A stretch of 64,000 nt of DNA from Lytechinus pictus (GCF_037042905.1 NC_087261.1:23175617-23239616), one strand, 5' to 3'; shown: positions 22,214-37,200, counted from the stretch's first letter. Numbers and translations: made by a program. Notes: generated by a model from the letters alone, not told the origin.

Positions 22214-25200
22214 AATGTGTGAAGTTATACATGTACAACAGCTTCGGCAACTCTTTTATTTAAATATTGTGTGAAAGAAATGATTGAAGAGAACAATGGT
22301 AGGCGTAGCTTAAATCAAGGTTCCCCAGAGCTATCTACCCTTTGGAAAATTGGAAATATATATATATATACACCACAAAAAAAGTAAGTCCCCCCTAAAT
22401 CAAATTGATTTAACTTTTGAACGGAATAATTTTGAACTATGATATTTCGTAGGTGGTTTTCTACACTCATTAGGCAACTCCTGGGGGAAAAAATGAGATT
22501 TATCGGTTGAGTCATGCATGAGTAATCAAAGATTTATTAAAAATGACCAGTTTTGAAAGTCACAAGAGTCGTTTTTTAGATTGTGTAAATACAAAGTTGG
22601 GCAAAGGTTGTTTTTAGGTGAATTTTATGGTGTTAATGCTGTTTTAATATCCATCATTTAGCCAAACTCACACAAATATTTGATATCGTATGTTTATGGT
22701 TGAGTGAGCACAATGTTTTGTGACGTATCATCATATGGGTTTATGGCAGTATCCCCTACAACGTGTTAAAACATGTTAACATTTGAAAATGTTGGTTGCT
22801 CCCCCAATTACTAGGCCCCTCCCCATTCTAAAATTCTGGATCCACCACTGATTTGTCAGTAAATTCAACTGATCCTGAGAAATTGTTAGGAAAAAATACA
22901 TTTATGCAGTATAAAGAGTATTCATTCCCAAGTTTTTTAATGTGCTCGCTCAACCATGAAAATGTAAAGAGTTCGGAAAATGTGTGGTGATAAAACTGAT
23001 GAATGATAAAAACAACAGCAATTAAGTCACATTTGAAATCGAATTTGCCCCCATTATTCACTTTATTACCCCTCAAAATGAGTCTGTGACATTGAAAATG
23101 CCCCCTTTCCCACTTTGATGCAAGCTCACTCATCCATAAAAAACATATCGATTTCATTTGTGCACAGATTTCTGCCCGTAGGTTGATAAACATAACTGCC
23201 AAATGACATTGCTAAAGACAGCCTCAAAAAAAAAGTTCCACCATAATGAATAAGGGGTCACCTATTCTTAAACATATGCACCCATAGTGTACAGAATGTC
23301 TATGAGAGAGGAAGTCAAAATTTTAACAAAATGAAATGAGGGTTTGTTTTAAGGACGGTTTTTGTTACTTTTGCCAACAATTTTTTAATGAAACTTCGCA
23401 CATGGCTTCAGATTGATACTATCCAAAAGGCTCGCACACCAAAATAATCATTCGATACGGCACAGAGAGGGGCCAAGGCCTGAAACTTTCTTCTCATTTG
23501 CATAATTTTCTAATATTGTTTGCTCACTGGAGCATTAGACATTGGGATTTTTACAAAATCAAATCAAATGAACTATGCAAGGAGGTTTGTGATAAATATC
23601 CATAGTTACAAATTGCATTTTTCCCAATAACGTAAAAAAAGAGCTTATCACATTCCACATGTTCATTCAAGCGTGAATGTTTAATTAAACGCATTTGAAT
23701 CATTGAAGCATGGTAATTGGTCATGAACATTACGAAAAAAGTTGAGAAAAGATAATTTTAGTTACCAAAATGAAACAATACTTGCCTATGATATTTGAAA
23801 TTCGTATTTTTTGCTTTAATTAAATGTTCATTGATCCGTGAAACGATGAATATTGTTGAAGATACTCTTCCCAAAAATAAATGCCATCATATTCGATCAT
23901 TTTTATCGATAGAAATGTGTAAAAAATCAAATTATAGCAAATTTTACCTTGTGTTTATTCAACCGTGAAATTTAGCCAAAAACTTATATTGTCTTTTAGA
24001 AAGTACCTTTCACAAGCTTTCTGACTATTTTTTATGATGAGAATGTGAAATTCGTTCCAATAAAGTGGAATCAAAATCATGATATTTGGCTTGTGACTTT
24101 TGAAAAGTGACAATTTTGCCTTCTGACGGTGCTCACTGAAGCATTACGAAAAATACGTCCATAACATTTACTCTGAGGGTAGCTTATAAAATTACCTACA
24201 CGCTCATGTAAAAATATATTAAAAACTCGCTTTGGTTCGGAAATCATGGATGTTTGTTTAAGGGGGGACTTACTTATTTTGTTGTGTATATATATATTTA
24301 TGTATATAAATACACATATTTATATATGTATATGCATGCGCGTCGTGATGAACCAGTTAAGTTCCTACATCACAGATAATTCTCTCCATGATACATTCCA
24401 GTCTGCCTATCGTGCCAATCATAGTGTCGAGACAGCAATCCTCAGAGTCCAGAATGATCTACTTTCCGGCATGGATCAAAAGAAGATATCGCTTCTAGTC
24501 CTACTTGATCTTTCAGCAGCGTTCGACACTGTCGACCATGATATTCTTCTCCATCGACTTAGTGACCTATATGGAATCAGCGGAGTCGCACTACAGTGGT
24601 TTCGATCGTACCTGACAGGAAGGACGAGCTATGTTTCCGTTGACGGTGCCAGATCCGACTCATCAACGCTGAAGTATGGCGTCCCTCAAGGCTGTGTCCT
24701 CGGCCCGCAGTTGTTCAGCATGTACACTTCGCCCATATCTCACATCATCAATAGGCACGGACTCCAGTATCACCGATATGCAGATGATACACAGATTTAC
24801 TGTACCGTCAACTCATCTCAAACTGAGGTCAATTTAGGACTTCAGCGCATTGAATCCTGTGTAGCTGACCTCCAGGAATGGCTGTCTAATAACTATCATA
24901 AGATGAATAAGGACAAGACGGAATTCCTTGTTGTGGGATCTCGTCAACAACGAGCCAAAGTTACAATAAACCATCTAAGAACTGGCAACTCTTTAATCAA
25001 GCCTTCTGATCAAGTGAGAAACCTTGGAGTAGTGTTTGATTCCTCACTTACAATGGAGCAGCATGTCACAGGCACTTCCAAGGCTGCCTGTATCTCTATC
25101 CGTAATCTTGGAAGGATCCGCAAGCATGTAACTAAGAAAGTTGCTGAACTCCTTGTTCATGCCTTTGTAACAACCCGACTGGACATTTGCAACTCAATTT

Positions 25201-28200
25201 TGACTGGTTTGACTCAACATCAACTGCACAGACTTCAGCGTCTGCAGAACATGGCCGCACGTCTTGTGTCCCTTCAAAGAAAGAGAGTCCACATTACTCC
25301 AATTCTGCGTGACCTACATTGGCTGCCTGTCAACCAGAGAATAGCCTATAAACTTGGGGTCCTCGTATTTAAAGCGCTTAACGATAAATCTCCACCCTAC
25401 ATATCAGAGCTCTTATCTCAGCATAGACCAACACGCAATCTCAGATCAGCAGATCAAGCATTGCTGACAGAATCTCTCAGCCACACAACTTGGGGTGACA
25501 GAGCCTTCTACATCTCTGGACCAAAGCTGTGGAATAGCCTTCCTCAATTTATCAGGAGAGCAGAGACCCAATCAACTTTTGAGTCTTACCTGAAGACTTT
25601 TCTGTTCCCCACTCCAACATTATTGCAAGAATAACTCAATTGTAGCATTACTAGGACAGTACTTGAACTGAATGACGATCCTAAGCACTGTTTAAAGACA
25701 TTGAAATTTGTGAGATATTTCCTATTTTTGAGCAAGCGCCATGAGCGCCCAGCTGAGGCGGAAACCGGCGCTATACAAGAACCCATCATCATCATCATCA
25801 TATATAAAATACAAATTTTCTATAATTGTATACATTGTGTGTACGATTACACAGTGTATATATGTGTCTTTGAAAATCTGCTGAAGGGATTACATTTTTT
25901 TTAGGCTTCATTTTCTAACATTGTACAATTATATGGAATATTTTTTGGCACAATTTTGTTAGGATAGAAAAATAAAGCCCTTACCTCGGTAAACTGCAAT
26001 CGCTAGAAAACCGCCACAAAATATTTCAAAGTTTGTTGGGCACGGCAGACCACAGGATTCTTTTGGCAGATTTTTGTCGATGCAGGTCTGTTGCAGCTGA
26101 CAAGAACAAGCGCATCCTGTTCGAATGAAGAGGGCAGCAAAGGTGAATCCATCTTCCTTACATTTTGTTGTGCAACTATCAGGCGAGTTTGAGGTTAAAA
26201 TGGTTGAGTGGTTCTTCTTACCCAAGCAGCTTTTTAGTTCAGGATAGCAACCAGTGTATTTGCCATCTGAAAATGCGAATGATTTATTATAAGTAAAAAT
26301 TGTAAAAAAACAAAACAGTTTGCACTCTTTCTATTAGATACTTCAATTTAATATTGAAAAAAAAAATAGCATATTTAGAGTATTCGATTATCTTTTTTTT
26401 CGTTCATTTTTCACTGTTAAACTAAATGGTTGTTGCGGCGATAGTTGCAGTCACGACCGATTTCAGATCACTTATATATGCGATAATGTAGTTAGGCGCG
26501 GGTCCAGGATCTCGTAGCGAGGGGGGCAAATTTGAACTGATTTTGGCGCCCCTGTGTACTTTTTGAAAAATGCCGCCCCTCCCTCCCGGCCAGGCAAACA
26601 TAAGTGCCTTCAAGTGCATGCTGAATTATCTTATTTCATAATAACAGAAAAAAGGGAATCTGAAGACAATTTTTTTTTTAATGTGCTCATGATGAAAAAA
26701 AAATTATTCAGCAGGGGCGCACGAAGGGGGGGGGAGGGGGTCTTGAACTTTTTTAGGGGACGCAAATTTAAATAAGAATGGTGGGGGTACAGACCGCATT
26801 TAAAGAAAACATGAGATTTATTCTAAAAAACACAGTGAGGTATTTCACATGGCTTAAATAAATAATGCGAACGCAAAGCGCGATCTGATTTTTGAAATAA
26901 ACTTTGCTTGTATTTTATCTTAAAAGCTTAAATAGTAGTTATGGTAAATACGATGCATATTTATTTTTTTGTCAATAAATGCGAGTGCGAAGCGCGCGCT
27001 ATAATTTTTTTAGAAAAATGATCAAATGAAAAAGGGCATTTTCAGTTGTCTGGTTGGAATGTCAAAAATGTCCTGCTTGCGCTTCTCCTTCGCATAACCT
27101 GCCAGGACAGGGTGCGTACATGACTTAACAATTGATGCGAGCGCAAAGCACTAGATGAAAAAGTTTGATATTCTAACTAAAACATGGAAACTTCAAGCAA
27201 ATAGCTGTGTATCTAGCGAATCAAGTACTTCGAGGGCAAAGCACGAGCCGGAATATTTTCCATATCCCTATCTGAAAATTTGACATTTTAAGCACGTTTT
27301 TGGGTAAAGAATAATTTGTGTTTCTCAATGAACGATTTATGCGAGCCTAAAGCGCGAGGTGAAATTTAATTGTACTGACTAGAAGTGGAAACCTTTTGAG
27401 CACTTTTTACCATGCAGGAAAATTGTTTAGAGGGTACGTATCTCACTAAATAAGTAATGGGAATTCGAAGCAAGAGCAAAGTTATCTTGAACAGAATATC
27501 TAACGATAAAATGCAAATGCAATGCTTACGTGAAAGCTAAACATTCATTTTCTCAGAGGCGGATTCAGGGCGGAAGTTGAAAAAAAATCATTAAAAAATT
27601 TTCCGGTTGAACGTTGAAAGCCTTTTTTTCGGGGGGGGGGGTACTCTTCTCAAAAGACTGATGTTTTAACTACATCTCAGGTTCGTTCTTACGCACAATA
27701 TATCAACATGGTCAAGATAAGAAGTAAAGAAATAACGCGAGCGCGAAGCTCTACCTCATTATTTGTTTATGTTTCATGCATAATGATATAAATTTTAATA
27801 TTCTTAGCAGTTGTTTATCATCATGAACAAGATGCGTGTGTAACCAAATTATTAATGGGATGATAAAAATACCATAAAACAATTCCATTTTTAACCAGTC
27901 GCAAAATTGCTAATACACCTGATTTTAGGGGGTCTTGATATAGGTGATTCCCCCCCCCCCCCCCCCTCCTCCTCAAGCAGTAAGTGGGGGTCGGGAAAAT
28001 TTGAACCTTTACACTTCCTGATAGATTGGACCTAAGTGAATCCAAAATGCAGAAAAAAATGTCAACTATGGCACAAAGTCATACAGGACCTGTGTCAACT
28101 AATATCATCATGATAAGTTATGGCGCCATCTAGTGTTGTAGTTAGGTTTTCACGGCATAAAATCCTGAAATGGGGTTGATTTTTACATCAATTGACAAAG

Positions 28201-31200
28201 AATAATCACATAAATTACATGTGATGTGTTTCTCTGTTATTGGACTATATAACAAGACATATTCATTTCATTTTGTAATCTTTGTTCCTATTGGGCTTTG
28301 TGCAGGACAATATGGCGCCCAACGAAGGGAAGGAAGGGTCTGAAAATTTGAAAAAAAAATCCTAAGGGATTACACACCATACCGCACTAAAAAGACTTTA
28401 AGCGCTTTTTGTACAAATGAACATAATAAGTATATATTCTAACCAAACAATATTGATACGAGGGCGAAGCTTGAGCTTATTTTATTCACGTTCCTACTAG
28501 AAAACTGGAAATGTACCTTTCGTAATTATTAGGGGATAGGAATCTCGCTAAACAATTCATGCGAGCGGGAAGCACGAGCTCAAAATTTATGATTTTCCGA
28601 CTTTTAAACCCAGAATTAATTAGGATTTTTTATAGTCATAGACAGAATAGGTATCTAACTAAACAACTGATGCGAGCGCGACCTGAAAATCTTAGATTTT
28701 CTGACTTTTAAACTGTCAATTCTTAGCTTATTTCTTAACCATGAACAGAATAAACATCTCACAAAACAATTGATGCGAGCACCCCCTAGTTCGAACATCA
28801 ATTTCGCGCACTCTGGTTCGAACATCAAAATATCGGCGACCCTGGCTCCGTAACACAAAGGTTTGTGATGGATTCCAAATATGAAAAAAACCGCAATCAT
28901 GGCAATGATTGGTCCCTGGTCAGTATTTTTAACCAAATGCGCCTGTGACATTTGTGTTACGGAACCCTGGTCAACATCAAACGGATGCTTCCGTCCATTT
29001 ATTAGTTATTTTCAAGCTTTCTATTTTCCCCTCTCCTTTTTCTTTTAATTTCTCTTTTCCTCTTTCCCCTTCTTTTCGCCCCTTCCCTCTTTTTTTCCTT
29101 CTCTCTTTCTTTCATCCTCTTCCTCTCTCTTTTTTTCTTTTCTTCTTTTTCCCCTCTTCTCATTTTATTTTCCATTTCTCCCTCTCTTTCTCTCTCTTTT
29201 GTTTTCTTCTTCTCTTCCTTTCCCCCTCTTCCTCCCTTTTTGTAATGAACAGGAGGGGTGCAAGCATAGGTGGCGGAAGCGGAATTTGAGGTGGGGGGGA
29301 CGGTCCCCCCCCCCTAAATTTTCGTTGATGATCTTTTTTTTTTTTTTTTTTTTTCCTTGTCAAAAAATTGTGTCAGTCCCCAAAAAAATGTTGGTTGATA
29401 TATAACCCTTTTTTTTTGCTTGTTAATAAATGTTGGTGGTCCCTCCCTAAATTGTTTGGCTTCCGCCGCCGATGCGTGCAAGCCCCCCTCGACCCCCATG
29501 GATCCGTGCCTAAAGATAGTTCAGATGAAAAATTGACAAATGGGGATGATAAGAATGATGATGAGACGACAATGGTAATTACGCTTATCATAAGAAATAT
29601 GGGAATATAAGATACGATCATGTCATGCCCAATATACCGGTTCCGATCCGTTTAAACGAACACGATTCCTGGGGCGGTATTCCGGTAAAAAACAAATTAT
29701 GAAAAAAGGAAAATATAAACAAATTTGTAGTGAACCCCACTTTTTCCCCCTTTTTTTCCCTTGGAAAATAAAATCATTCCCGGGGCCATGAACCCTGTAA
29801 TAACTTGTCATAAATTTATTCAATTCTTCCAGGGATTTGGTCACCGCTAAGATTGTCATCAATCAGTATTTTGAATATTGTATTTTTATCTACGTATGTT
29901 CCGGCCTATTTCTTCACCGACAAGTGGATTGAGAGGCATTGGCAGGAGCAGACGCCCTTAACAAGGTACGGTACTTCGTCTTGGGATGCGAGTATCTCAT
30001 CACTGCCGTTGACCACAAGCTACTGCTCAAGAGAGGACCTTGGAGGGGATCTTTAATCCCCACTTGTGGAATCTAAAGAAGAAGACACTGTGATACAAGT
30101 TCAGAATGTGCTATGTCCATTGCGTCCGTCATCGAACTACAGATTGCCCCTCTCGCCACCATAAACGCAAGGCAGAGAAACTGCACCTCCCAGATGACGT
30201 AGCCGTGCTTGGTGTCATGCCGCTGTAGTTCCTGCACTCAACGACGCAAACTGGGGCCTTCTGACCCTGGAACCTGTTCAAGTCTGCACACTTTCCTCTG
30301 CCAGGTGTGCCCTGAACTCTATTCACCACAAAGTTACATGGGATAGAGTACATTCTGCGACAGCGAGTGATGGCAACATGCAGACCCTCTTCGAACTCAT
30401 CGAGTCTGGCTTGCCTGTACATTGCCATGCATTTTCCCCAGCCACTGCATGAATTCTTCGAATTTTCCCGATGGACTTTCTTTGGTTGATGGGTTGTCCT
30501 CTACAACGATCGTGTACTCATTCCTCCTTCCATCTGGGATGAAGTATTGACCAACCTGCATGCTGCTCACCAAATGGTTACCTTGATGATTGCTCGCGCT
30601 GAAGCATCTGTCTTCTGGCCTGGCATCACCCCGGCGATCAGTGCCTTAAGTGCAGGATGCACTCAGTCCAATAGCCCCGTCCAATCCTAATGCACTACAA
30701 TCCCCCTCACCCCGCCAGCCTTCCCCTTTCAGTGTATCTGTGCAGACTGTTTTCATTACTTCATTACAAAGGAAGCAACTATTTGGTCATAGTGGGCAGG
30801 TACTCAAACTGGCCAATCGTCGAACGGTATACACACGGGGGGGGGGGGGCGAATGGACTTATCACATGTCTCCGTCGCGTCTTCGCCACTCCGGACCTTT
30901 CGTTTGAGGACGCGCACGCTTATTTACGACGTTAGTTGATTTTGGAAGAGACTTTTTGGGCCCGTCATCATGGTCGTCCTGCAATGCAAATTGTGTGACA
31001 TGAGATTTTTTTTTCGTTTCGCATCTGCGACGGAAACATTCAATATGCGTTTCGTGTGCAAAATTTTGGTTGCTACTATGGTAACAGCGATATACCTCAT
31101 TGAGGACGACTTTCCAAAGCCACATTTGACTCCTCCTAGAGCTCGAGAGGCCGCCCGGGGGGCCCACTTCCATTGATTAGTGGATCCCAGGAGCGACCAC

Positions 31201-34200
31201 GCGTAAAAGGGGACAGAGTGGGCAGGTACGTTACGTATAGGCCTATGTAACGTTATAAGGGTGTCAAAACGATGTTTAAAATGCTGACAAAAAAGGGATA
31301 TCCAATACTTGTAGGGTTTCACAAGCCAAATTCTTGTTAAGAGATGCATTTTCATAATCTGGAAAAGAATTACTTCCCAGCTTGTTTAGGGTATTTTTCG
31401 AAACCCCATGGTCGTGCCTGGTATCCACTCATTAATGGAAGTGGTCCCCCCCGGAATTTGAATCTAATCCCCATTTCTGGGGGAAGTAAAACATAATGCC
31501 CATTACATCGTGTGCGAGAGGCATATCGTTTGTGTAGAAGGAATAAACAAAAGAAACAAAAGAAACAAAAAGAAACGAGTTCAAATGTATTACATAATGG
31601 TGTGCACATATCAACTCACGCGAAATGTTCGGCTGGAGAGGTTGATCTGACCCATGAAATCAATTGCCAGTGATACACCAATAATCCACATTAAATGTAA
31701 TATCGATTCGATGGACTGTAATGATCTATATCTAAGCCTTCATTCAGTAAGTTTTTCCTCACTCAATATGTACTCGATTTGTTTGAAAAACCACTTTCTT
31801 ATCCATGTCATAATCTATTTTAGGTCTTCATTTCGAATATCTCAAACCATCAGTCGTAATATACATGCTATGTATGGTGCGAGTGTCGCAGAAAAGGATT
31901 TTGCACACGAAAAGCAGATCTGTAGGGCCTGTAACCCCCCTGTAACACAAAGTTTAGCATTGATTGTAGAGCAGTTTTCTACGTTTGATTCTATTGACTA
32001 TAATGCACATTCAATCTTAAAAATCAAGTGTATGATTAAGCGTTAACTTTTGTGTTAGGGGACCCTAATATTAGCGTCCGTGAGGATTGCGAAAGGTCCC
32101 AACTTTCGGCACTACCGACGAGCTTGCTTCTGATGGCGGTCCTGAGTTCACAGCGGTAGCTTCGTGCCGTTTCCTTGCGGATTGGGGCATCCATCATAGT
32201 CTTGCCTCTGTCGCATTTCCCCCACATCAACTGTCGAGTTGAGGTTGCTGTTAAGACCAGCAAGCGCCTCATCATGAGCAACACGGGCATTACTAGATCC
32301 CTGGATACGTATCACTTTCAACGGGGAATACTCCAGTATCGCAACGCCCCGGACAGATACACGAAGCTCTCCCCAGCCATGTGTGTCTTTGGCCACCCGA
32401 TCCAGGACTTTATCCCTATCGCCCCTGGCAAATACAAGCAACACAACACCTGGTGCGGGACCCTAAAGGCAAGGGAGGAGGCCCTTTGCAACCGTAACAT
32501 GAAGGTAGCAGAACGATGGAAGGAGCACACCAAACAGCTTCTTCCCCTTGATTTTGGCAACCACGTTCGCGTTCAGAACAAAACAGGGTCGCATCCTCTG
32601 AAATGGGACGAGACGAGCGTTGTGATTGAAAGTACGGCAGCATGAACAAACCTAGTCTGTGTTGATGGATCCGGCCGGATCACACTAAGGAATTGCAAGT
32701 ATCTACGACAATAAATTCCTGTACATCCACCCTTACTGCCAAGGACGTCGGAGGATGACCTTTGTGCCCAGAGTTACCCGAATCCTCTTATCTTTCCTGA
32801 AACCTACTGCTGTGTCTGGTGGACTACCATCACCCTCCCCATGTCCTTTTGCTCCCACTCAGCAACCTTTTTTTTTCAATTTGTTTCCCCTCCACAGGGA
32901 TTTTATTATTATTCAAAACATAACAAGATAATCTTTTCAATGACAAATCAAATTAATAACAACGAAATACAATACAACAGTAATTGTAACAAATATATAA
33001 ATTGAACTGTCAGGTTAACATAATAGTAAACAATTTAAGGAACAAGCAAGGAGTAAATGAACAATAATATTCATATGTATCATTGTACATGGAAAGGGAA
33101 CTGAATAGATCACTTCATGTAAACATGGCACGTAATTGAAACCATTTCTTTGTAAACTTTACCATTTTACAATTTGACTCTGCGATATATTTTTCATTCT
33201 TGAAATAATTCTGAAGTGCAAATTTGATATTATCAAAAACAGGTAATTGATGTTTTACTCTGGAAGTATAGATCATCTGTCGTATCACTATCAATAAACA
33301 ATTTAATGCATAATTACTTAAACCTTTTAAACCAAATAATTTTTTTTCTTTATTAGAGAAAAAAAAATTATTTCCAGTTTTAAGAAATATCCATTGTTCA
33401 AACCTGTCCCATATATGTTTAATACATGTACATTCACAAAGTAGATGAGTAACTGTTTCACGGTGTACATTACAAAAAGTACATTCGTTTTGTTGAGCTA
33501 AATTAATTTTAAACAATATTTCATTTGTATATAAAATATGTTGCATTATTTTGAACTGAAGCCAACGTAAATTCACATCGGTAGTACAACTGAATCCAAT
33601 AGAGCAATACGATTGCCATTGCTTGTCATTCATATCGAATATACACTTCCACTTAAGAAAACTTTTACATTCCACTTTTCTTTTCTTTTTAAGAATCGTA
33701 TAGATGTGTGAACAACCTTTATTATATTTCATAACAAGTGCTATAATTGTATCAGGGATAATAGGTTCTTGGAACTTGCTAAAGTGTGTGCCATTGCTAA
33801 AACCGTCTCTTATAGCATCACATAATCCACGGTAAAAAAGAAAATTTATTTGAACATTGTATTTTTCCTTAAGGTCATTCAAAGAGAGGAAATTGCCATG
33901 TACATCTAAAATATCATTAACAAAACGAACACCCCTATTATTTAGAGATCTACTGTGAATTGAGCTATTACCTATTTTGATAAAATCATTGTTCCATAAG
34001 GGTTGGCAAGGTATATCATTACAGTGCATAGATAACAGTGTGCTATACGCTAAGAACATTTCTTTCCAAAAAAGGATTTTTAATTTCGTGTGCCAGTCTA
34101 AAAAAATAGCTATTTCCCATATAAAGATCCAAGTTTTGCGTTTTATGCAAAAAAGACTGAAGAAGACAAATAATATTACCGTCAATGGAACCGTTTATCA

Positions 34201-37200
34201 TTTTTTTCATCCAAGAAATTTTCAATGACTGGCAATGCAGATTTATGTCTATCATTTTTACTCCACCTTCAGAATAACTCTGAGACATTTGATTTCTACT
34301 TACTTTATCTGGTTTATCTCCCCATATGAATCTATGAAATTGGGAATTTACATCTTTTAGAAATAACTCACTTGGATTTGGGAGAGAAAGAATTAAGTAG
34401 TTCAATTTAGACACAAACAATGACTTGACAACCGTAACTCTTCCAAGGACCGTCAGGTAACGTCTTAACCATGAAGTCATTTGACTTTTGATCTCTTTAA
34501 ACTTTTCATTGTAATTATGCACCGTCATTTTCTGAAGATCTGTACAAAAATCTATACCTAAATATCTGAAGTATTCATCAAATACCCAATTCAAATTCCT
34601 ATTGGCAAGAATACAGTCTTTCTTGTTCTTATATCCTCCAATCCATATTGCATGTGTCTTGGTTATATTAACAGTCAAACCTGATATTGTTTTATATTTT
34701 TCCAAGATGTCAAAAGCACTACTCAATTCTCTTTCTGAACCGTTTAATGTCAGAAGAGTGTCATCTGCATACTGTAATATTTTATGACATTTACCAGAGG
34801 GCATCCTCGAACCATCTATTGACGTTGATTGTCGAAACAAAACGCCAAGTATTTCAGCACATAATAGAAAAATATATGGAGACAATGGATCTCCTTGGCG
34901 ACAGCCCCGCTCTATTGAAAATCTGGGAGACAGGTGTCCATTGATTAAAACACAAGATTGAGCACTTTCATAAAACACATCAAACCATTTAACAATGGTC
35001 GGACCAAATTTAAGGAAGTGTAGTACATTGCGAATAAAGTCATGAGAAATTGAATCGAATGCCTTCTCAAAATCTATAAGTAACAATAAACCGGGAATAT
35101 CGTTTAATTCAGTATATAATAATATATCATATAACAAGCGGATGTTTTCTCCGATAAAGCGTCCGGACATAAACCCTTTCTGATTTTCATGAATAAGAAG
35201 AGGGAGTACATTCTTCAATCTATTAGCTATACAAGTAGATCCTATTTTGTATACAACATTTAATAATGATATGGGTCTCCAATTTTTTAAATAGTGTCTA
35301 TCTTTACTTCCTTTGGGGATTAAAGTAATAACTCCTAACTTCTGTATGTAAGGCATACCAGATAAAAATGAAGAGTTTAAATATCTAACTAAAAATATAT
35401 GGATTTCCTTCCAAAAATGTTTAAAAAATTCAACAGTGAATCCATCTAGACCAGGAGATTTATTGTTTTTCATATTTGTTAGGGCATAATAAACCTCGTC
35501 GGTGGAGAGCTCTCCTTCTAAATTCCGTGACATAGCATTTGTTAATTTATTTAGTTCATCTTTGTTTATCATTGCATTTAAATCAATATTTATAACAGGG
35601 TGCCTTTCATATAGTTGTGAATAAAAAAATTTCTGATGTAATATCCTCATGTTTTGTTACTTCCTTATTTTCATTGGTAATCAATTTGCATATTCTTTTA
35701 TTAACAACATTTTTCTTTTCTAAATTTAAAAAATATTTGGATGGTTTCTCTCCGAACTCCATCCATTTAGTTCTGGATCTCATCTTTATTTCTTCATTAT
35801 TTTCTTTTCTCAATGACTCTAACTGAGCTTTCTTCTCATTCAGAACAGTTAACTCCCTTTCTATATTTGTATTTAAAACCAAATTCTTTTCTAAATTTAC
35901 AATTTCTTTCTCTAAATCATTTTCTAGATTAACGTTTTTTTTCTTTTTTGCAGCAGCATATGAAATTGTTTCACCTCTAACAACTGTTAACAGTGTATCA
36001 AAAAACAGCTGATCGCTTACATTAAACTCATACCAAGGATTTTGACCATCTACTACATTTCCACCGAATCTTACCGGTCGGGTTGAGTAGGTATCAATTG
36101 TTTGTTGAATAACACCTTTAATCAGTTTTATATAAATATCATCTTTTAACAATGAATTGTTAAATTTCCAGTAACTCGGTCCTGTCTTACAATGATTTAG
36201 ATTCAATGATAACTTCACCAACGAATGATCAGTTCTGTATCCTGGTAGAATTTCTATTCTGTTAACAAGAGACATTAATTCATGAGTTACAAGAAAATAA
36301 TCCAATCTGGCTGCCTTAAATGGAGTGGGTTGGCGCCATGTAACCTGGGCCCATTGCCGACGCCTTCCCACCACCAGTGACGGATCACCCTGATGGTTCC
36401 CGCCAACCATACCCTGTTGATGTCCTGTCATCCCCAACCGTTCATGCTGCCCCAGCTGCAGTTACTCCTGAAGCTTCCCCTTCGTCGGCTGCTTGACCCC
36501 CTCCTGCTACTCCATCACCTGAGGATGACGCCATCGCTTCCTTGCCACCCCAGCTCCTCCCAGGCGATTTCTCCGTCCGGCCAGTAGACCTGCGTGGCAC
36601 TCAGATTACGAGATGTGTCCCTAATATGCAATGACATACTTCTTGTGTTTTCGGAGTTTCTGTTTTACCCGTTTTTGTTTCCTGCCGGTGTTCGTGTTCG
36701 CTGTTATTTGGATGTTGCATTGTTTTTTTCTCTTTTACTTTCTGGAGTTAACGTTTTGCAGGAGCCTTTCAACGTAGATATTGCTTTTTGGACACGAATT
36801 TCATCTTTGCAACTGACTCGCTTTATTACTAATTCTCGTCGCGCCTAAGGCTCGGGGAGATAGAGGATCCTAAAACCTACTTCTACCGTTTTGCTCTCTC
36901 AGCTGTGAACATTGCTGTTTCAGCATCTACTGAATTGCTTAATAGAGACAAATGGTACAGAGACCCGTGATTGCAGATCCGATGTCTTCTTCTCTAAAGC
37001 TAATTAGTTGAAAATAACCCATGGACAAATGTGTTTAAAAAACCACTGAAATTCTTGAATACTGTACTGCGAGGTGTTGCAAAGTATGACGAATATCAAA
37101 GCTCAATAGCATAAAGTTATTAAGCACATGAACCCATGTTATTTGTTTCATATTTGAAATATTCAGGTACCAAATTGTTTCTGTGCAAAATTTGGTGAAA

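Larger units (their letters stand above)
32868..36350 (-). mobile_element. L1/Tx1-like LINE, 5'-truncated, inserted antisense in the Gypsy remnant
   Basis: On the minus strand it holds the end of an APE endonuclease, an RT and a zf-RVT C-terminus, ending near a T-run at 32869-32877 (a poly(A) tail on the minus strand). Gypsy-like sequence flanks it on both sides (before 32868 and after about 36350), which dates it as younger than the Gypsy copy. The 5' cut falls inside the endonuclease. Confidence 0.78.

Noticed and set aside
22056-22250. Ile/Tyr-rich peptide
   Set aside because: Translation of a TA microsatellite.
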